Below are positions 1 through 8,862 of a DNA stretch of 64,000 bases, piece after piece (position 1 is the stretch's first letter; every line of letters begins with the position of its first letter). Position numbers and translations under genes: made by a program. The notes under the pieces are model-generated. The model was not told where the DNA came from, made no database searches, and saw nothing but the letters and a program-made list of their open reading frames with translations. This DNA is from Marinagarivorans cellulosilyticus (GTDB lineage: Bacteria; Pseudomonadota; Gammaproteobacteria; Pseudomonadales; Cellvibrionaceae). The stretch is from contig NZ_AP023086.1 in the NCBI RefSeq assembly GCF_021655555.1, forward strand, positions 4,556,685 to 4,620,684, written 5' to 3'.

Positions 1-321
1 ATTTTTAACGGCATTAAACACCTAATCGCAGTAAGGAAAGCACAGCCTGTCTTTGCTGACTTTAACAATAGAGTCTTGCTCGAACTTAGTAACCCCGCAC
101 TTTTTGCTTACTCGCGCTTCGACGTTAAAGACCAATCAAAGCGCATTACTGTATTGGCTAACTTTAGCGCAGAACAACACTTCTTAAAAACTGATGACAT
201 TGAAGGCCTTCAAGGCGTTAGCCCATCATCATTAATTAATGCCATTACAGGGAAAGAACCCGAACATTTTCAAAACGATTTAATTCTCAAACCTTACGAA
301 TTGCTTTACCTATGCACGTAA
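1..321 (+). CDS. GH13-family glycosidase, C-terminal end (sucrose phosphorylase/amylase type), partial
   Basis: The reading frame is open from the first base of the window and stops at 319-321, so only the last 106 residues are present. The segment starting IFNGIKHLIAVRKAQPVF is typical of the end of the GH13 barrel (helix with LI.iRk..p.F), followed by a small beta-sandwich with a YSRFD...ITVLANFS pattern as in domain C of sucrose phosphorylase-like GH13 enzymes. The catalytic residues lie outside the window, so substrate cannot be judged. It converges on the TPR lipoprotein gene with only 8 nt between the stops. Confidence 0.7.
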   Translation: MFNGIKHLIAVRKAQPVFADFNNRVLLELSNPALFAYSRFDVKDQSKRITVLANFSAEQHFLKTDDIEGLQGVSPSSLINAITGKEPEHFQNDLILKPYELLYLCT

Positions 322-329
322 TACAACAG

Positions 330-1709
330 TTACTGCAATAAAGTTTCGGCCAACAAGCTTTCTAGCGAAAAAGGCAATTTAAGTGCCTTCACCTTTTGCG
401 CATGCTGTTTTGCTTGATCAAAATCGTTATTTAACCATGCATTAAATCCAGCGTAGAAATGTAATTGCGACTGGTAACAGCGATTCCCCTCAACCTGTTC
501 AGCAAGTGCTTGGTAATTTTTATCACCTGCCATCACATCAAACAAAGCAACAGGCCATGGATGGTGGTAGCTTAACTGGCTAGACTTTGGCCAAGCATCA
601 TCAAAAGAAATATTTTTATTTTCCCCGTGCGCCACCGCAGCCATCAAGCTTGCCAGCAATAAATCGTAAGAACCCAAAGCATACTTGGCCTGTAAAAATT
701 CTGGGTAATGTTTAACAGCAGCTTGCCATTGCCCGGTTAACATTAAGTAGTCAATATACGCACGCCCTTGTGGCTGACTTTGTAAATCAGCCGCATTAGC
801 CGCTCGCTCAAAAAGACGTTTAGCCGCACCTAAATTGCCGCCATAAACATATAAATATGCTGCTTGCCACAAACTCGGCACATCGTCTTTTTTGGCCAAT
901 ACCGCCGCTTCGTTAAGCATTAGCGGCATCAGGCCCAATACGCCATAAATAACACCCATTTGATAATGCACATCGGCATCCGAATTGATTTTTAAGGTAT
1001 TGCGATAAAGGCTTAAGGCAGGCCGCAGTGCTTCGCTATTATCTTGAATACAAGCCTGATCTAGTGCCGCTTGGTAAAAGTAATTGGCCAGCGTATAAGG
1101 GTAAAGCTCCTCATCGGGAGCATGTCTGGCTGCCTCGTACAAAACAGCCTTAGCCACTACGGCATGCCCCATCGCCACTAGCTGTTCTGCCAATATCGCT
1201 CTTACCGTTGCATTTTCGGGGGCCTCTTGAATAGCCATTCGCAAATTTTTTAGCAAAAGCTCATTACTCACAGAAGCAGGGCTTGATGATTGAATAGCTG
1301 CATTACGCTGATACAGAGCAAACGTCGGCGGGTAATATTCATTGCGAATAAGCGCAGGTAAGCGTGTATACAGCTGGTTAAGCCCAGCCATACTTTCCGA
1401 TAAAGTAAGGTATGCACCTGTAGGCAATTGCGCATTAAAATAATAAAAGCTATACAAGCCACGTAAGGCCGGAACATAGCCTGGCGAGGTTTTTAGCAAC
1501 GCTTGGTAGCGGCTATATGTAGAGGCCCCTACACGCTTATCAAGAGACTGCGTATAACTTTGAAAGTCTTGATCTATTTGCGCAACAATTTTAACCGGCA
1601 GTAAAGGCGGAGCCGCATTAGTCGAGGGCGGTTTATAACCCGTACTGGCACAACCACATAAAATAAGAGCCAGGACGAAAGTACCCGCACGTAAACTTAA
1701 TAATTTCAC
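330..1709 (-). CDS. TPR-type lipoprotein of unknown function
   Basis: The 459-residue product begins with a lipoprotein signal: basic MKLLSLR, a hydrophobic stretch and the lipobox-like LCGC with Cys20 as the probable lipidated residue. The remainder is alpha-helical with degenerate tetratricopeptide-like helix pairs rich in Ala, Leu and Tyr. Its start codon overlaps the stop of the upstream transglutaminase-like gene by 4 nt, which implies translational coupling and a joint periplasmic role. No catalytic motif is visible. The name rests on the signal and repeat pattern only; the partner protein also carries a C-terminal TPR-like region. Confidence 0.75.
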   Translation of the reverse strand: MKLLSLRAGTFVLALILCGCASTGYKPPSTNAAPPLLPVKIVAQIDQDFQSYTQSLDKRVGASTYSRYQALLKTSPGYVPALRGLYSFYYFNAQLPTGAYLTLSESMAGLNQLYTRLPALIRNEYYPPTFALYQRNAAIQSSSPASVSNELLLKNLRMAIQEAPENATVRAILAEQLVAMGHAVVAKAVLYEAARHAPDEELYPYTLANYFYQAALDQACIQDNSEALRPALSLYRNTLKINSDADVHYQMGVIYGVLGLMPLMLNEAAVLAKKDDVPSLWQAAYLYVYGGNLGAAKRLFERAANAADLQSQPQGRAYIDYLMLTGQWQAAVKHYPEFLQAKYALGSYDLLLASLMAAVAHGENKNISFDDAWPKSSQLSYHHPWPVALFDVMAGDKNYQALAEQVEGNRCYQSQLHFYAGFNAWLNNDFDQAKQHAQKVKALKLPFSLESLLAETLLQ

Positions 1710-3982
1710 GGTTGCGAATACCCTAACTGCTTTGCCAACTCGAAAGACTTCGCAGCTTCCTCTAGCAGCTCGTTATAGCCTTGCGCCAAACCTAACAAAT
1801 ACTGAGCTTCACCATTTTTGGGTTCTAACGCGGCCGCTTTTTTGGCAGCACTTAACGCCGCAGGGAATTGCCCATTTGCAAGGTCCTGCCGTATTCCGGC
1901 AAACATGCCTGCAATACCCGTAGCATTAGCCATCATGTTACTTTTAGCGCCTAATTCATTATTCAAGTTATAGGCCACAGCAAAACCTTGTTCTTCAGCT
2001 AAGCCGGTAATTGCATCGTAAAAAGCAGCATAATCACTACGGGCCAATGTTAATGATGGCAAGCGAATTTGAGTCTCTACTGCAATACCCTCAGGCTTAG
2101 CCTGACTGCTTTGGACAACCGAAAACCAAGGCGTTTCGATATTAGGGCCAGTACTGATGAGCTCTTGGTACGACTGCCCTTGCTTTTTAAATAGCACACT
2201 GGCGTTCAAAACAAAACCTGGGTCCAACTGAAAAGGTTGCACCCGCTCGCTAGGCTTATGCCACTGATAAACCCCAGCAAAAACCCCCAACAATTGATTA
2301 ACGTTAAAAACAATACTTTCGGGCGCATCGCGCTCCCATGGTGCTTTAAAACGCCACACACCAGAAACTTTAAACGGAAGCCAAAGATCTTCGGCGTTTT
2401 CGACGGTCAATTCAGTTAACTCTGCGTTAGCAAATAAATTGGCAAGGCTATCGGTAATGGCTTTTTCTTTTTCCGTTTGATACATCCATGTAGCACGTAA
2501 ACTCTGTTCATAAATACCGCTTAGGCTTAACGAAAAATGTCCCTTTAAGGGCTCGTCTATTTTTGCTTCTGCATTGGGCGGCTCAAACACGACATTCAAA
2601 TGCGCCTGATGGAAGTCAATAGCCCTATCGGGAATCGTCGTTAAGGCATTAGAGTTTTTCTTCACAATTAAAGCTGGCTGCCCTTCCAAACCAATACCGC
2701 CGCCTGGGTATAACTGCTGATCGCCAGATGTATCTAACCAAATCGCCCGCTGGCCATGCTGAGCCGGGATATGGGTAATCATGTGATCGAAATACACGCT
2801 AGGAACCGGCATATCAGGCAAACCCATCGAGCGCGTTGCGACTAACGCGGGGTAAGCCTCCACACCCAGCTCACGCAGCAGAGCAATCGTTAATACCGTT
2901 TGATCTTTACAATCGCCATAGCCATTTTTATAGACCGCAGGCGCAGAGTGTGGCTCGTAGCCACCGCGTCCTACATGCGCAAATACATAGCGCACCTGCT
3001 GATTAAGTAACGCGTAAACGGCGCGTATTTTTTCATCGCGCGTTGTCGCTTGCTGCGCTATACGCTGCGCTTGCCGCTTTAATGTTTCATCTAATTGAAT
3101 ATGTGGCGCAAACAGCGCTAAGGCCCAATCAGCAACAGCTTGCCATTGCGGTGTGGTAGACACCGAAACAAAAGGAACAATGCCATCTTCACGCGGCATG
3201 TAAGGTTGCAACGGTATTGCACGTAAATTTTTTGCCACCCAATGCCACTGGATGCCAGCGGCTGTTTTTTTGCTGCTTTGTTTTACCCACTTAGGATGCG
3301 ATATAGCGCTGGTTAATGCTAGCGATTGTGGGCCTAGCAGCGTCACTTCACGCACAGCAACAGGGTCTAAGCGCGAACTTTGCCCACCGGCTCTACCCTG
3401 CCACCAATGCAACCAAAAACGAGCAAAATAAGCTTTTGGCATAATTGCCGACATACTCTTTCGCGTGTATTGAAACTCAATAACACTGCCGGCCCTAACA
3501 TTCGGCAGCGAGAAAGTCAGCTCTTTGCGATCTTGGTAAAAATTATCCTGTGAGGGGCTTTGAATTTGAATCGCATCGGCAAGTACGTTCTCTAACTGCC
3601 CGTGCTGAGTCAGTACACGAGCAAAATCCAACGTTAGCTGGTCAAAATGTTCGTTGTAGGGAATGGTAATTTGGCTGTAATCGCGGGCAGCTTCATCATC
3701 ATTTATCGCCACGGACATGTACACAACCGCCTGCGCCAAGTAATCCTCGTCCAGCACAATGTGGGATTTGCGCAATAAAACCTCTGCGCCGGCATTCGGC
3801 GAAGGCTTATACGCACGTTTTTGTACCGCTAACGCTGCAGCTAAGCTTTGATGGCTCTCTCCACCCTGGGCATGTACTAAAGGCACACACAATAAAGCTC
3901 CGAATAAGCCATATCCCAATACACGCGCACAAACGCCCAACCCAAGACCTATTGCGCAACCAAGCGCGACCCTAACAGACAT
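1706..3982 (-). CDS. DUF3857 / transglutaminase-like exported protein
   Basis: The 758-residue protein has a long N-terminal signal peptide (cleavage likely after VHA, about residue 38), a DUF3857-type beta-rich domain (about 60-290) and a transglutaminase-like core. The core keeps a plausible papain-type triad: Cys358 in NGYGDCKDQ, His400 in FDHMITH and Asp417 in WLDTSGD. A second beta-rich domain follows and the last ~70 residues form a TPR-like helical pair. The DUF3857-transglutaminase pair is widespread in exported proteins of Gram-negative bacteria, where the substrate is mostly unknown. It is translationally coupled to the TPR lipoprotein downstream. Confidence 0.85.
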   Translation of the reverse strand: MSVRVALGCAIGLGLGVCARVLGYGLFGALLCVPLVHAQGGESHQSLAAALAVQKRAYKPSPNAGAEVLLRKSHIVLDEDYLAQAVVYMSVAINDDEAARDYSQITIPYNEHFDQLTLDFARVLTQHGQLENVLADAIQIQSPSQDNFYQDRKELTFSLPNVRAGSVIEFQYTRKSMSAIMPKAYFARFWLHWWQGRAGGQSSRLDPVAVREVTLLGPQSLALTSAISHPKWVKQSSKKTAAGIQWHWVAKNLRAIPLQPYMPREDGIVPFVSVSTTPQWQAVADWALALFAPHIQLDETLKRQAQRIAQQATTRDEKIRAVYALLNQQVRYVFAHVGRGGYEPHSAPAVYKNGYGDCKDQTVLTIALLRELGVEAYPALVATRSMGLPDMPVPSVYFDHMITHIPAQHGQRAIWLDTSGDQQLYPGGGIGLEGQPALIVKKNSNALTTIPDRAIDFHQAHLNVVFEPPNAEAKIDEPLKGHFSLSLSGIYEQSLRATWMYQTEKEKAITDSLANLFANAELTELTVENAEDLWLPFKVSGVWRFKAPWERDAPESIVFNVNQLLGVFAGVYQWHKPSERVQPFQLDPGFVLNASVLFKKQGQSYQELISTGPNIETPWFSVVQSSQAKPEGIAVETQIRLPSLTLARSDYAAFYDAITGLAEEQGFAVAYNLNNELGAKSNMMANATGIAGMFAGIRQDLANGQFPAALSAAKKAAALEPKNGEAQYLLGLAQGYNELLEEAAKSFELAKQLGYSQP

Positions 3983-4163
3983 ACAACATCCTTAACTATC
4001 AAAACAATCGGCCAATCTTGCGCGATTTATGCAAAATCGCACATTCTACGTTAAAACACATAACGTGCATTTTTTAGGCGCATTGATTATGCTAAGCGCT
4101 TTTATCTAACTGCCCGTCAGGCTAGGCTTTGCGGCCTGACAAACACGCAACAGAGAGCCCGCG

Positions 4164-6959
4164 ATGATATCCTTTTTTAGCCGCTTGTTTAAAAAAGCAC
4201 CGAGTGCAGCCCCACACTCAAAGACTAGCACCAATAACGCACAAAACCGCGTAAATACCTCGGTAACGGCTGAGCAACCCGTGCTTCCCAGCCAGTACGG
4301 GGCAGAACTGCTCGGTTTAGCGCGCGACACAAAAGCCAGCAAGCAGCGCACCGCAGCACGCCAGCAAATCGCCAAACTCCTAGAAGAGAACGCAGTCACC
4401 CTCGCGCAAATTACTGCCGACGCACAAAACACCGAAGAGCTCCTTAACCTTTGCAGCTACAATGCAGCCGCAATTGAAGACATCCTTAGCACAATAACAG
4501 ACCAACAAGCCCTTGCGGCCATGGCGAACGAAGCGCCTTCAGCACAAGTGCGCAAAGCCGCCGCCGAGCGTGTTACCGAACGCAGTGCCGTCGAAAACAT
4601 GCTGAAAGGCGCCAAAGGCAAAGACAAAAACGTCTATAAAGTTGCTAAGTCACGTCTAGCTGTTTTTAAAGCAGAAGACGATGCCCTTGCTCAGCGTCAT
4701 GCTCACTTAGCAAGCATTTGCAACGACGCAGAACGCCACGCCAAAAAGCCTTTTGATCATCTCTACACACACAAATTTGTTAGCCTAGAACAAGATTGGC
4801 AGGCCCACGAAGCCGATGCTACCGCAGAGCTGCAAAAACGTTTTGACAACGCTATTACCAACTGCCAAAAAATCATCGATGCAGAAATAGATAAAGGTAA
4901 AGCCGCAGCATTGGCAGAGCAGTTAGCCAACAGCATGGTCGCAAGCATCCAGGCCGCAACACAAGCGGTAAACCAAGTAGCACAAGCGCTTTACGATAGC
5001 CAAGATATCGATGCCGACGCCCTAGCGCAATTTAAAGAACAGCTCAGCGAACAAAGCCAAAACGTGCAAGCTCAGATCAATAACGGCCAAAGCTCTAGCA
5101 GCAAGAGCAATGAGCAACAAAAAGCGCAGCAAAAAGCACAGCAAACTTTTTACCAAGCGAGCGAAGCGGCCCATGCGCTACTTAAACTTGTCGAGCAAGA
5201 CGGCACCGTCACTGCGCTAGTTACCGCCCTTAATAGTCAAGAAAAAGAGGCCGCAGAAAGCACGCGCAAAGCCATTTCTGCGCAGCTCAATATTCGCCAC
5301 AATTTACCAACACTACAGAGTGAAAGTGCCGACACTGCCAAAGCTGCTATTGCACAATGGCAACAACAGCAAAATGATATTGTCGCAAAACGTAAAGCGT
5401 TAATTGGTCACGTTAGCGACTTAATTCGCAGAGCCAATATTGCAGCGAATAGCGGCCAAGTAAGGCGCGCTCGCGGCATTGCCAAAGAACTTAATGAAAA
5501 ACGCGCAGAACTTACCGATATACCTTTGGGCATTGCTAACAAACTAGAACAACTCGACGAGACCATGACCAAGCTCGGCGATTGGCACGACTTTGCCGTG
5601 ACGCCGAAAAAAGAAGCCCTAGTAGAAAAAATGACCGCGCTTCAAAGCTCTGAACTAGCACCAGACGACCTCGCCGATAAAATTCACGCCCTACAAGACG
5701 AATGGAAATTACTGTGTAAAGGCGGCCAAAATCAGGATGAAGAATTATGGCAAGCCTTTCAGCAAAGTGCAGATGTCGCTTTTGAACCCTGTAAAAAGCA
5801 CTTTGCAGAACAAGCCGAGATCCGCGAAAAAAATGCAGAGCAACGTAAAGCCTTAACGCAGCAACTCGAGCAATATCACGATGCTTACAACTGGGAGCAA
5901 GCCGTTTGGAAAGATGTAGAACAAACGCTACGGGTAGCAAAAGATGCCTGGAAAACACTATGGCCAGTACCACGCCAGCAGCAAAAAGAACTGCAAAGTG
6001 GCTTTGATGCCGCTTTAGATAAAATTTATGGCGAAATGAACGCCGCTTACGAAATCGTTAAACAGCGCAAACTGCAGCTAATAGAACTGGCAGAAAAAGC
6101 CGCCCAACACGGCGACCCCAAAAGAGCGGCCGAAGACATTAAACAACTGCAACAAAACTGGAAGCAAGCAGGCCGCACTTTCAGAAAAACCGATCAGCAA
6201 CTGTGGACACAATTCCGAGGACTTTGCGATGAGGTGTTCAATAAGCGACAAACCATTTTTGATGAAGCCAATGCTGAGCGCGATCAATTAATCGCCCAAG
6301 CCAATACGCTAATTGATCAGCTAGAAGCCATAGCACAAGAAGATGGTGAAAAGCTGCAAACTCAAGGCAGCGAAATCAGCGATTTAAAAACCGCCTTTTC
6401 TGAACTCGGTGATATTCCTAAAGCCGAATACAGCAAGTTTCACACACTATTAAGTAAAATCGAACAAAAAATATCCAGCCACCGATCAGATGCGCAACAA
6501 CAAGCCTGGAAAAGCTTATTTACCATTAACACAGAGCTAACAGCGCTTGAACTAAGCGAGGATAGCGGCGATGCATTAGACGCCTTCAAAGAGCAGCTAA
6601 ATACAACTAAGCTACCTAGCAGCTGTAACGAAGCCTTTTTACAACGCGTTAATGCACTAGGCAGCAACGACAATACCGCACTTCACACTAGCGAAGAGGC
6701 ACTTCGGCTACTTTGCATACGAGCAGAAATTGCCAACGGCATCGAAAGCCCCGCCGAAGACAAAGCCCAACGCATGAACTACCAAGTAGAGGCGCTCAAG
6801 CAAAACTTCGGCAGCACCCAAACCGATACCGCCGAAAGCCTAGCGCGTGAATGGATCACCATAAGCCACTGCCCTGCAACCAGCTTACAGTCGCTTCAGC
6901 AACGCTTTTTAGAAAACACCTTTGAAAAAACAAACAACAAAGTGGCCGAACCGGCTTAA
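4164..6959 (+). CDS. DUF349 domain-containing protein
   Basis: A 931-residue, almost entirely alpha-helical, charged protein rich in Ala, Gln, Glu and Lys. Several DUF349-type helical repeats can be recognised by their W..(F/W)....DxxFxxCKxxFxEQ pattern, for example LWQAFQQSADVAFEPCKKHF near residue 535 and LWTQFRGLCDEVFNKRQTIF near 680. No signal peptide or membrane segment is present, so a cytoplasmic location is expected. It starts with MISFFSRLFKK, an amphipathic N-terminus seen in many family members. It is a single gene followed by a strong terminator. The molecular function of DUF349 proteins is not established. Confidence 0.85.
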   Translation: MISFFSRLFKKAPSAAPHSKTSTNNAQNRVNTSVTAEQPVLPSQYGAELLGLARDTKASKQRTAARQQIAKLLEENAVTLAQITADAQNTEELLNLCSYNAAAIEDILSTITDQQALAAMANEAPSAQVRKAAAERVTERSAVENMLKGAKGKDKNVYKVAKSRLAVFKAEDDALAQRHAHLASICNDAERHAKKPFDHLYTHKFVSLEQDWQAHEADATAELQKRFDNAITNCQKIIDAEIDKGKAAALAEQLANSMVASIQAATQAVNQVAQALYDSQDIDADALAQFKEQLSEQSQNVQAQINNGQSSSSKSNEQQKAQQKAQQTFYQASEAAHALLKLVEQDGTVTALVTALNSQEKEAAESTRKAISAQLNIRHNLPTLQSESADTAKAAIAQWQQQQNDIVAKRKALIGHVSDLIRRANIAANSGQVRRARGIAKELNEKRAELTDIPLGIANKLEQLDETMTKLGDWHDFAVTPKKEALVEKMTALQSSELAPDDLADKIHALQDEWKLLCKGGQNQDEELWQAFQQSADVAFEPCKKHFAEQAEIREKNAEQRKALTQQLEQYHDAYNWEQAVWKDVEQTLRVAKDAWKTLWPVPRQQQKELQSGFDAALDKIYGEMNAAYEIVKQRKLQLIELAEKAAQHGDPKRAAEDIKQLQQNWKQAGRTFRKTDQQLWTQFRGLCDEVFNKRQTIFDEANAERDQLIAQANTLIDQLEAIAQEDGEKLQTQGSEISDLKTAFSELGDIPKAEYSKFHTLLSKIEQKISSHRSDAQQQAWKSLFTINTELTALELSEDSGDALDAFKEQLNTTKLPSSCNEAFLQRVNALGSNDNTALHTSEEALRLLCIRAEIANGIESPAEDKAQRMNYQVEALKQNFGSTQTDTAESLAREWITISHCPATSLQSLQQRFLENTFEKTNNKVAEPA

Positions 6960-6992
6960 TCGCTAGTCAAATACGGTTTTTTAAGCCGCATC

Positions 6993-7028
6993 AAAAAAGC
7001 CAGCTCTATCAATTAGAGCTGGCTTTTT
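6993..7028. terminator. Rho-independent terminator, bidirectional
   Basis: Perfect stem AAGCCAGCTCTA / TAGAGCTGGCTT with a short AT loop, flanked by an A-run on the left and a T-run on the right. It lies between the converging DUF349 and VOC genes and can serve both. Confidence 0.9.
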
Positions 7029-7048
7029 AATTTAGCTGGCAGCAAGTA

Positions 7049-7402
7049 TTAATTATCAGACCAAACAGCGAACTCATTACCGCTTGGTTCATAAAAGTGA
7101 AAGCGCCTGCCACCTGGAAAAGCAAAGGTTGGCATAGCTATCGTACCGCCGGCAGCCTCTACTTTGGCCAAGGTACTCTCCAAATCAGAGCTGTAGAACA
7201 CAAGTAAAGCACCACCCACTAACGAGCGAGATTTAAGCTCGGCTTGATAAAAACCACCATCTAAGCCTTCGTTTTCAAAGGCAGTATAATCGGGACCATA
7301 GTCCTGAAAGCGCCATTTGAAAACTTCACTAAAAAATGCTTTGGTCGCTTCAAGATTCACTGCAGGAAATTCTACATAGTTTAACTTTTCGTGCTGGTGC
7401 AT
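7049..7402 (-). CDS. VOC-family (glyoxalase/bleomycin-resistance fold) protein
   Basis: A 117-residue single-domain VOC protein. It opens with NYVEFPAVNLEATKAFFSEVFKWRFQDYG, the usual first beta-alpha-beta-beta-beta module, and ends with FYEPSGNEFAVWS, which contains the Glu and aromatic pattern of the second half. The potential metal ligands (Glu13 region, Glu near the C-terminus) are typical of small VOC proteins without known substrate. It is a monocistronic gene with AAGGAGAA (7410-7417 on the minus strand) as ribosome binding site. Glyoxalase I itself is unlikely because the full metal set and the length differ. Confidence 0.85.
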   Translation of the reverse strand: MHQHEKLNYVEFPAVNLEATKAFFSEVFKWRFQDYGPDYTAFENEGLDGGFYQAELKSRSLVGGALLVFYSSDLESTLAKVEAAGGTIAMPTFAFPGGRRFHFYEPSGNEFAVWSDN

Positions 7403-7675
7403 GACTTTCTCCTTCAGGTTAATAAGCGCTTATAGTCTTAGCGCATAGATGAACAAAAACACAAGATAATAGCGCGGCTCGATGCCGCTACAGCTCAGCT
7501 CCAGCAAGCTATCAACCGACCCGAGCAGTGTCGATTTTGCTTACATTGCAATAACAAGCACTTTATGTACTTCCATTTTGCCTTTCAAGTTTGGCGCGCC
7601 AAACAACGCGCCAAGGCATGCCAGTGCTGGGGTACACTCAATTCTCCTTACAACAAACACCCACTCAAGAAAACT
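7403..7675. other. intergenic region between the VOC gene and the VPLPA-CTERM promoter
   Basis: About 270 nt with no supportable gene. An open frame runs through from 7591 into the VPLPA-CTERM gene, but it lies upstream of the sigma-54 promoter and lacks coding character, so it is treated as leader DNA. It contains a short inverted repeat around 7591-7605 (TTTGGCGCGCCAAA). Confidence 0.5.
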
Positions 7676-7692
7676 CTGGCACGATAGCTGCT
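7676..7692 (+). promoter_or_regulatory. sigma-54 (-24/-12) promoter of the VPLPA-CTERM gene
   Basis: The sequence CTGGCACGATAGCTGCT fits the sigma-54 consensus YTGGCACGRNNNTTGCW at every defined base but one (first T of TTGC is C), with correct GG-to-GC spacing. It lies 105 nt upstream of the start of the choice-of-anchor A gene, giving a leader of roughly 90 nt. Sigma-54 control through the PrsK/PrsR two-component pair is known for PEP-CTERM-type genes, which makes the site meaningful here; no prsK/prsR gene is in the window. Confidence 0.75.
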
Positions 7693-7797
7693 TACTTTAA
7701 GATATGCGAACAATTAAATTCGACAAAACCTCTGTGCATGCACTGCAACACACTCACTGCAACAAAGGTTGAAGCGGAATACTCTAAAGGAATCAAT

Positions 7798-8784
7798 ATG
7801 AAAAATATTATTGCAAAATCGGCGCTCGCCGTAGCCTCAGGCTTATTCAGTCTATCTGCTAGCGCGCTTGTGTTAAACGAATACAATGTTTTTACCGTAG
7901 CAAATTACACTCATGGGAACGCCTCTGTTGGCGGCAAAGTTTTTGTTGGTGGCGACGCGACTATTCATGGCTACATGGATGTTGGCTTAACGCTTACACC
8001 CTCATCAACACTTGATACGCTTGTTACCGTAGGGGATATCAACTCTCCAGGCGGTGGTTTTAACGTTGAAGCTGGCAACGTAGTTTATGGCGGTAGCGTT
8101 AGCAGCAACCTAAACTTCAACATGAATGGCGGCGGCACTGTACGCCAAGAATCGCGCGCAGCACTTACAACGCAGCGCGATAACATGATAGCCGAGCTAA
8201 ACAGCACGTCTAACAACTACAGCAACATGGCATCAAACGGTAGCCTTGATCGCAGCGGTAACACAGCTACGTTTAATTACACGGGCACACAAAGTACTGC
8301 GGTTTTTAACGTCAATGCCGAAGATGTATTTCAACAAAATACCGGCCTAAACTTAAATGCCGGACTTGCTGAAACCGTTATCATTAATATCTCAACACAA
8401 AATAGCGGTTACAACTTTGTTTCCGGCGGCGGCATTAACTTCACTAACGGTTTTTCAAACCCCAACCCTGATGCCAACAACATCGGCGCTAGTAATATTT
8501 TGTGGAACTTCTACGATGCCGAAGCCGTAGACTTTATGGGACTAGATACCTTCCGCGGCTCTATTTTAGCGATGGGAGCCTCTGTATACGGCAACCCAAC
8601 TACCGATGGCACTGTAGCAGTTAAATCTTTATACCAGTCTCGTCAAATCCACAACTATACATTTGTACCGCCATCAGAAGTTCCCTTACCAGCATCAGTT
8701 CAATTTATGCTAATGGGTATGGCCGCTTTTGTTGGCATACGCCGCTGGCGCAAGCGTAAGGCTGCCAAGGCAGCAATCGCTTAA
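7798..8784 (+). CDS. choice-of-anchor A family protein with VPLPA-CTERM sorting signal
   Basis: The 328-residue product has a signal peptide (cleavage after ASA, about residue 22), a choice-of-anchor A beta-sandwich domain (about 23-290) with the VGGKVFVGGDATIHGY opening, and a tripartite sorting tail: VPLPAS at 295, a hydrophobic helix and the basic IRRWRKRKAAK. The start at 7798 is chosen because it follows TAAAGGAATCA and gives a proper signal peptide, whereas the longer frame would begin upstream of the promoter. The nearby XrtD exosortase should recognise and cleave the VPLPA tail at the inner membrane and route the protein to the surface or matrix. It converges on prsT-xrtD. Confidence 0.93.
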   Translation: MKNIIAKSALAVASGLFSLSASALVLNEYNVFTVANYTHGNASVGGKVFVGGDATIHGYMDVGLTLTPSSTLDTLVTVGDINSPGGGFNVEAGNVVYGGSVSSNLNFNMNGGGTVRQESRAALTTQRDNMIAELNSTSNNYSNMASNGSLDRSGNTATFNYTGTQSTAVFNVNAEDVFQQNTGLNLNAGLAETVIINISTQNSGYNFVSGGGINFTNGFSNPNPDANNIGASNILWNFYDAEAVDFMGLDTFRGSILAMGASVYGNPTTDGTVAVKSLYQSRQIHNYTFVPPSEVPLPASVQFMLMGMAAFVGIRRWRKRKAAKAAIA

Positions 8785-8806
8785 GCCTTACCAGCTCAAC
8801 ACTAAT

Positions 8807-8844
8807 AAAAAAGGCCTTGATGCATGCGCACCAAGGCCTTTTTT
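8807..8844. terminator. Rho-independent terminator, bidirectional
   Basis: AAAAAAGGCCTTG and CAAGGCCTTTTTT form a stem with a TGCATGCG-containing loop, with A- and T-runs on either side. It serves the VPLPA-CTERM gene on the plus strand and prsT on the minus strand. Confidence 0.9.
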
Positions 8845-8862
8845 ATTGCCCGCAAAACAACC

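Noticed and set aside
5536..5973. 145-codon frame on the minus strand inside the DUF349 gene
   Set aside because: It lies wholly within a well-supported gene, has no ribosome binding site and shows an Arg/Leu/Ser-rich shadow composition.
7591..7797. Longer start for the VPLPA-CTERM gene
   Set aside because: The extension would begin upstream of the sigma-54 promoter and would bury the signal peptide; ATG 7798 has a ribosome binding site.
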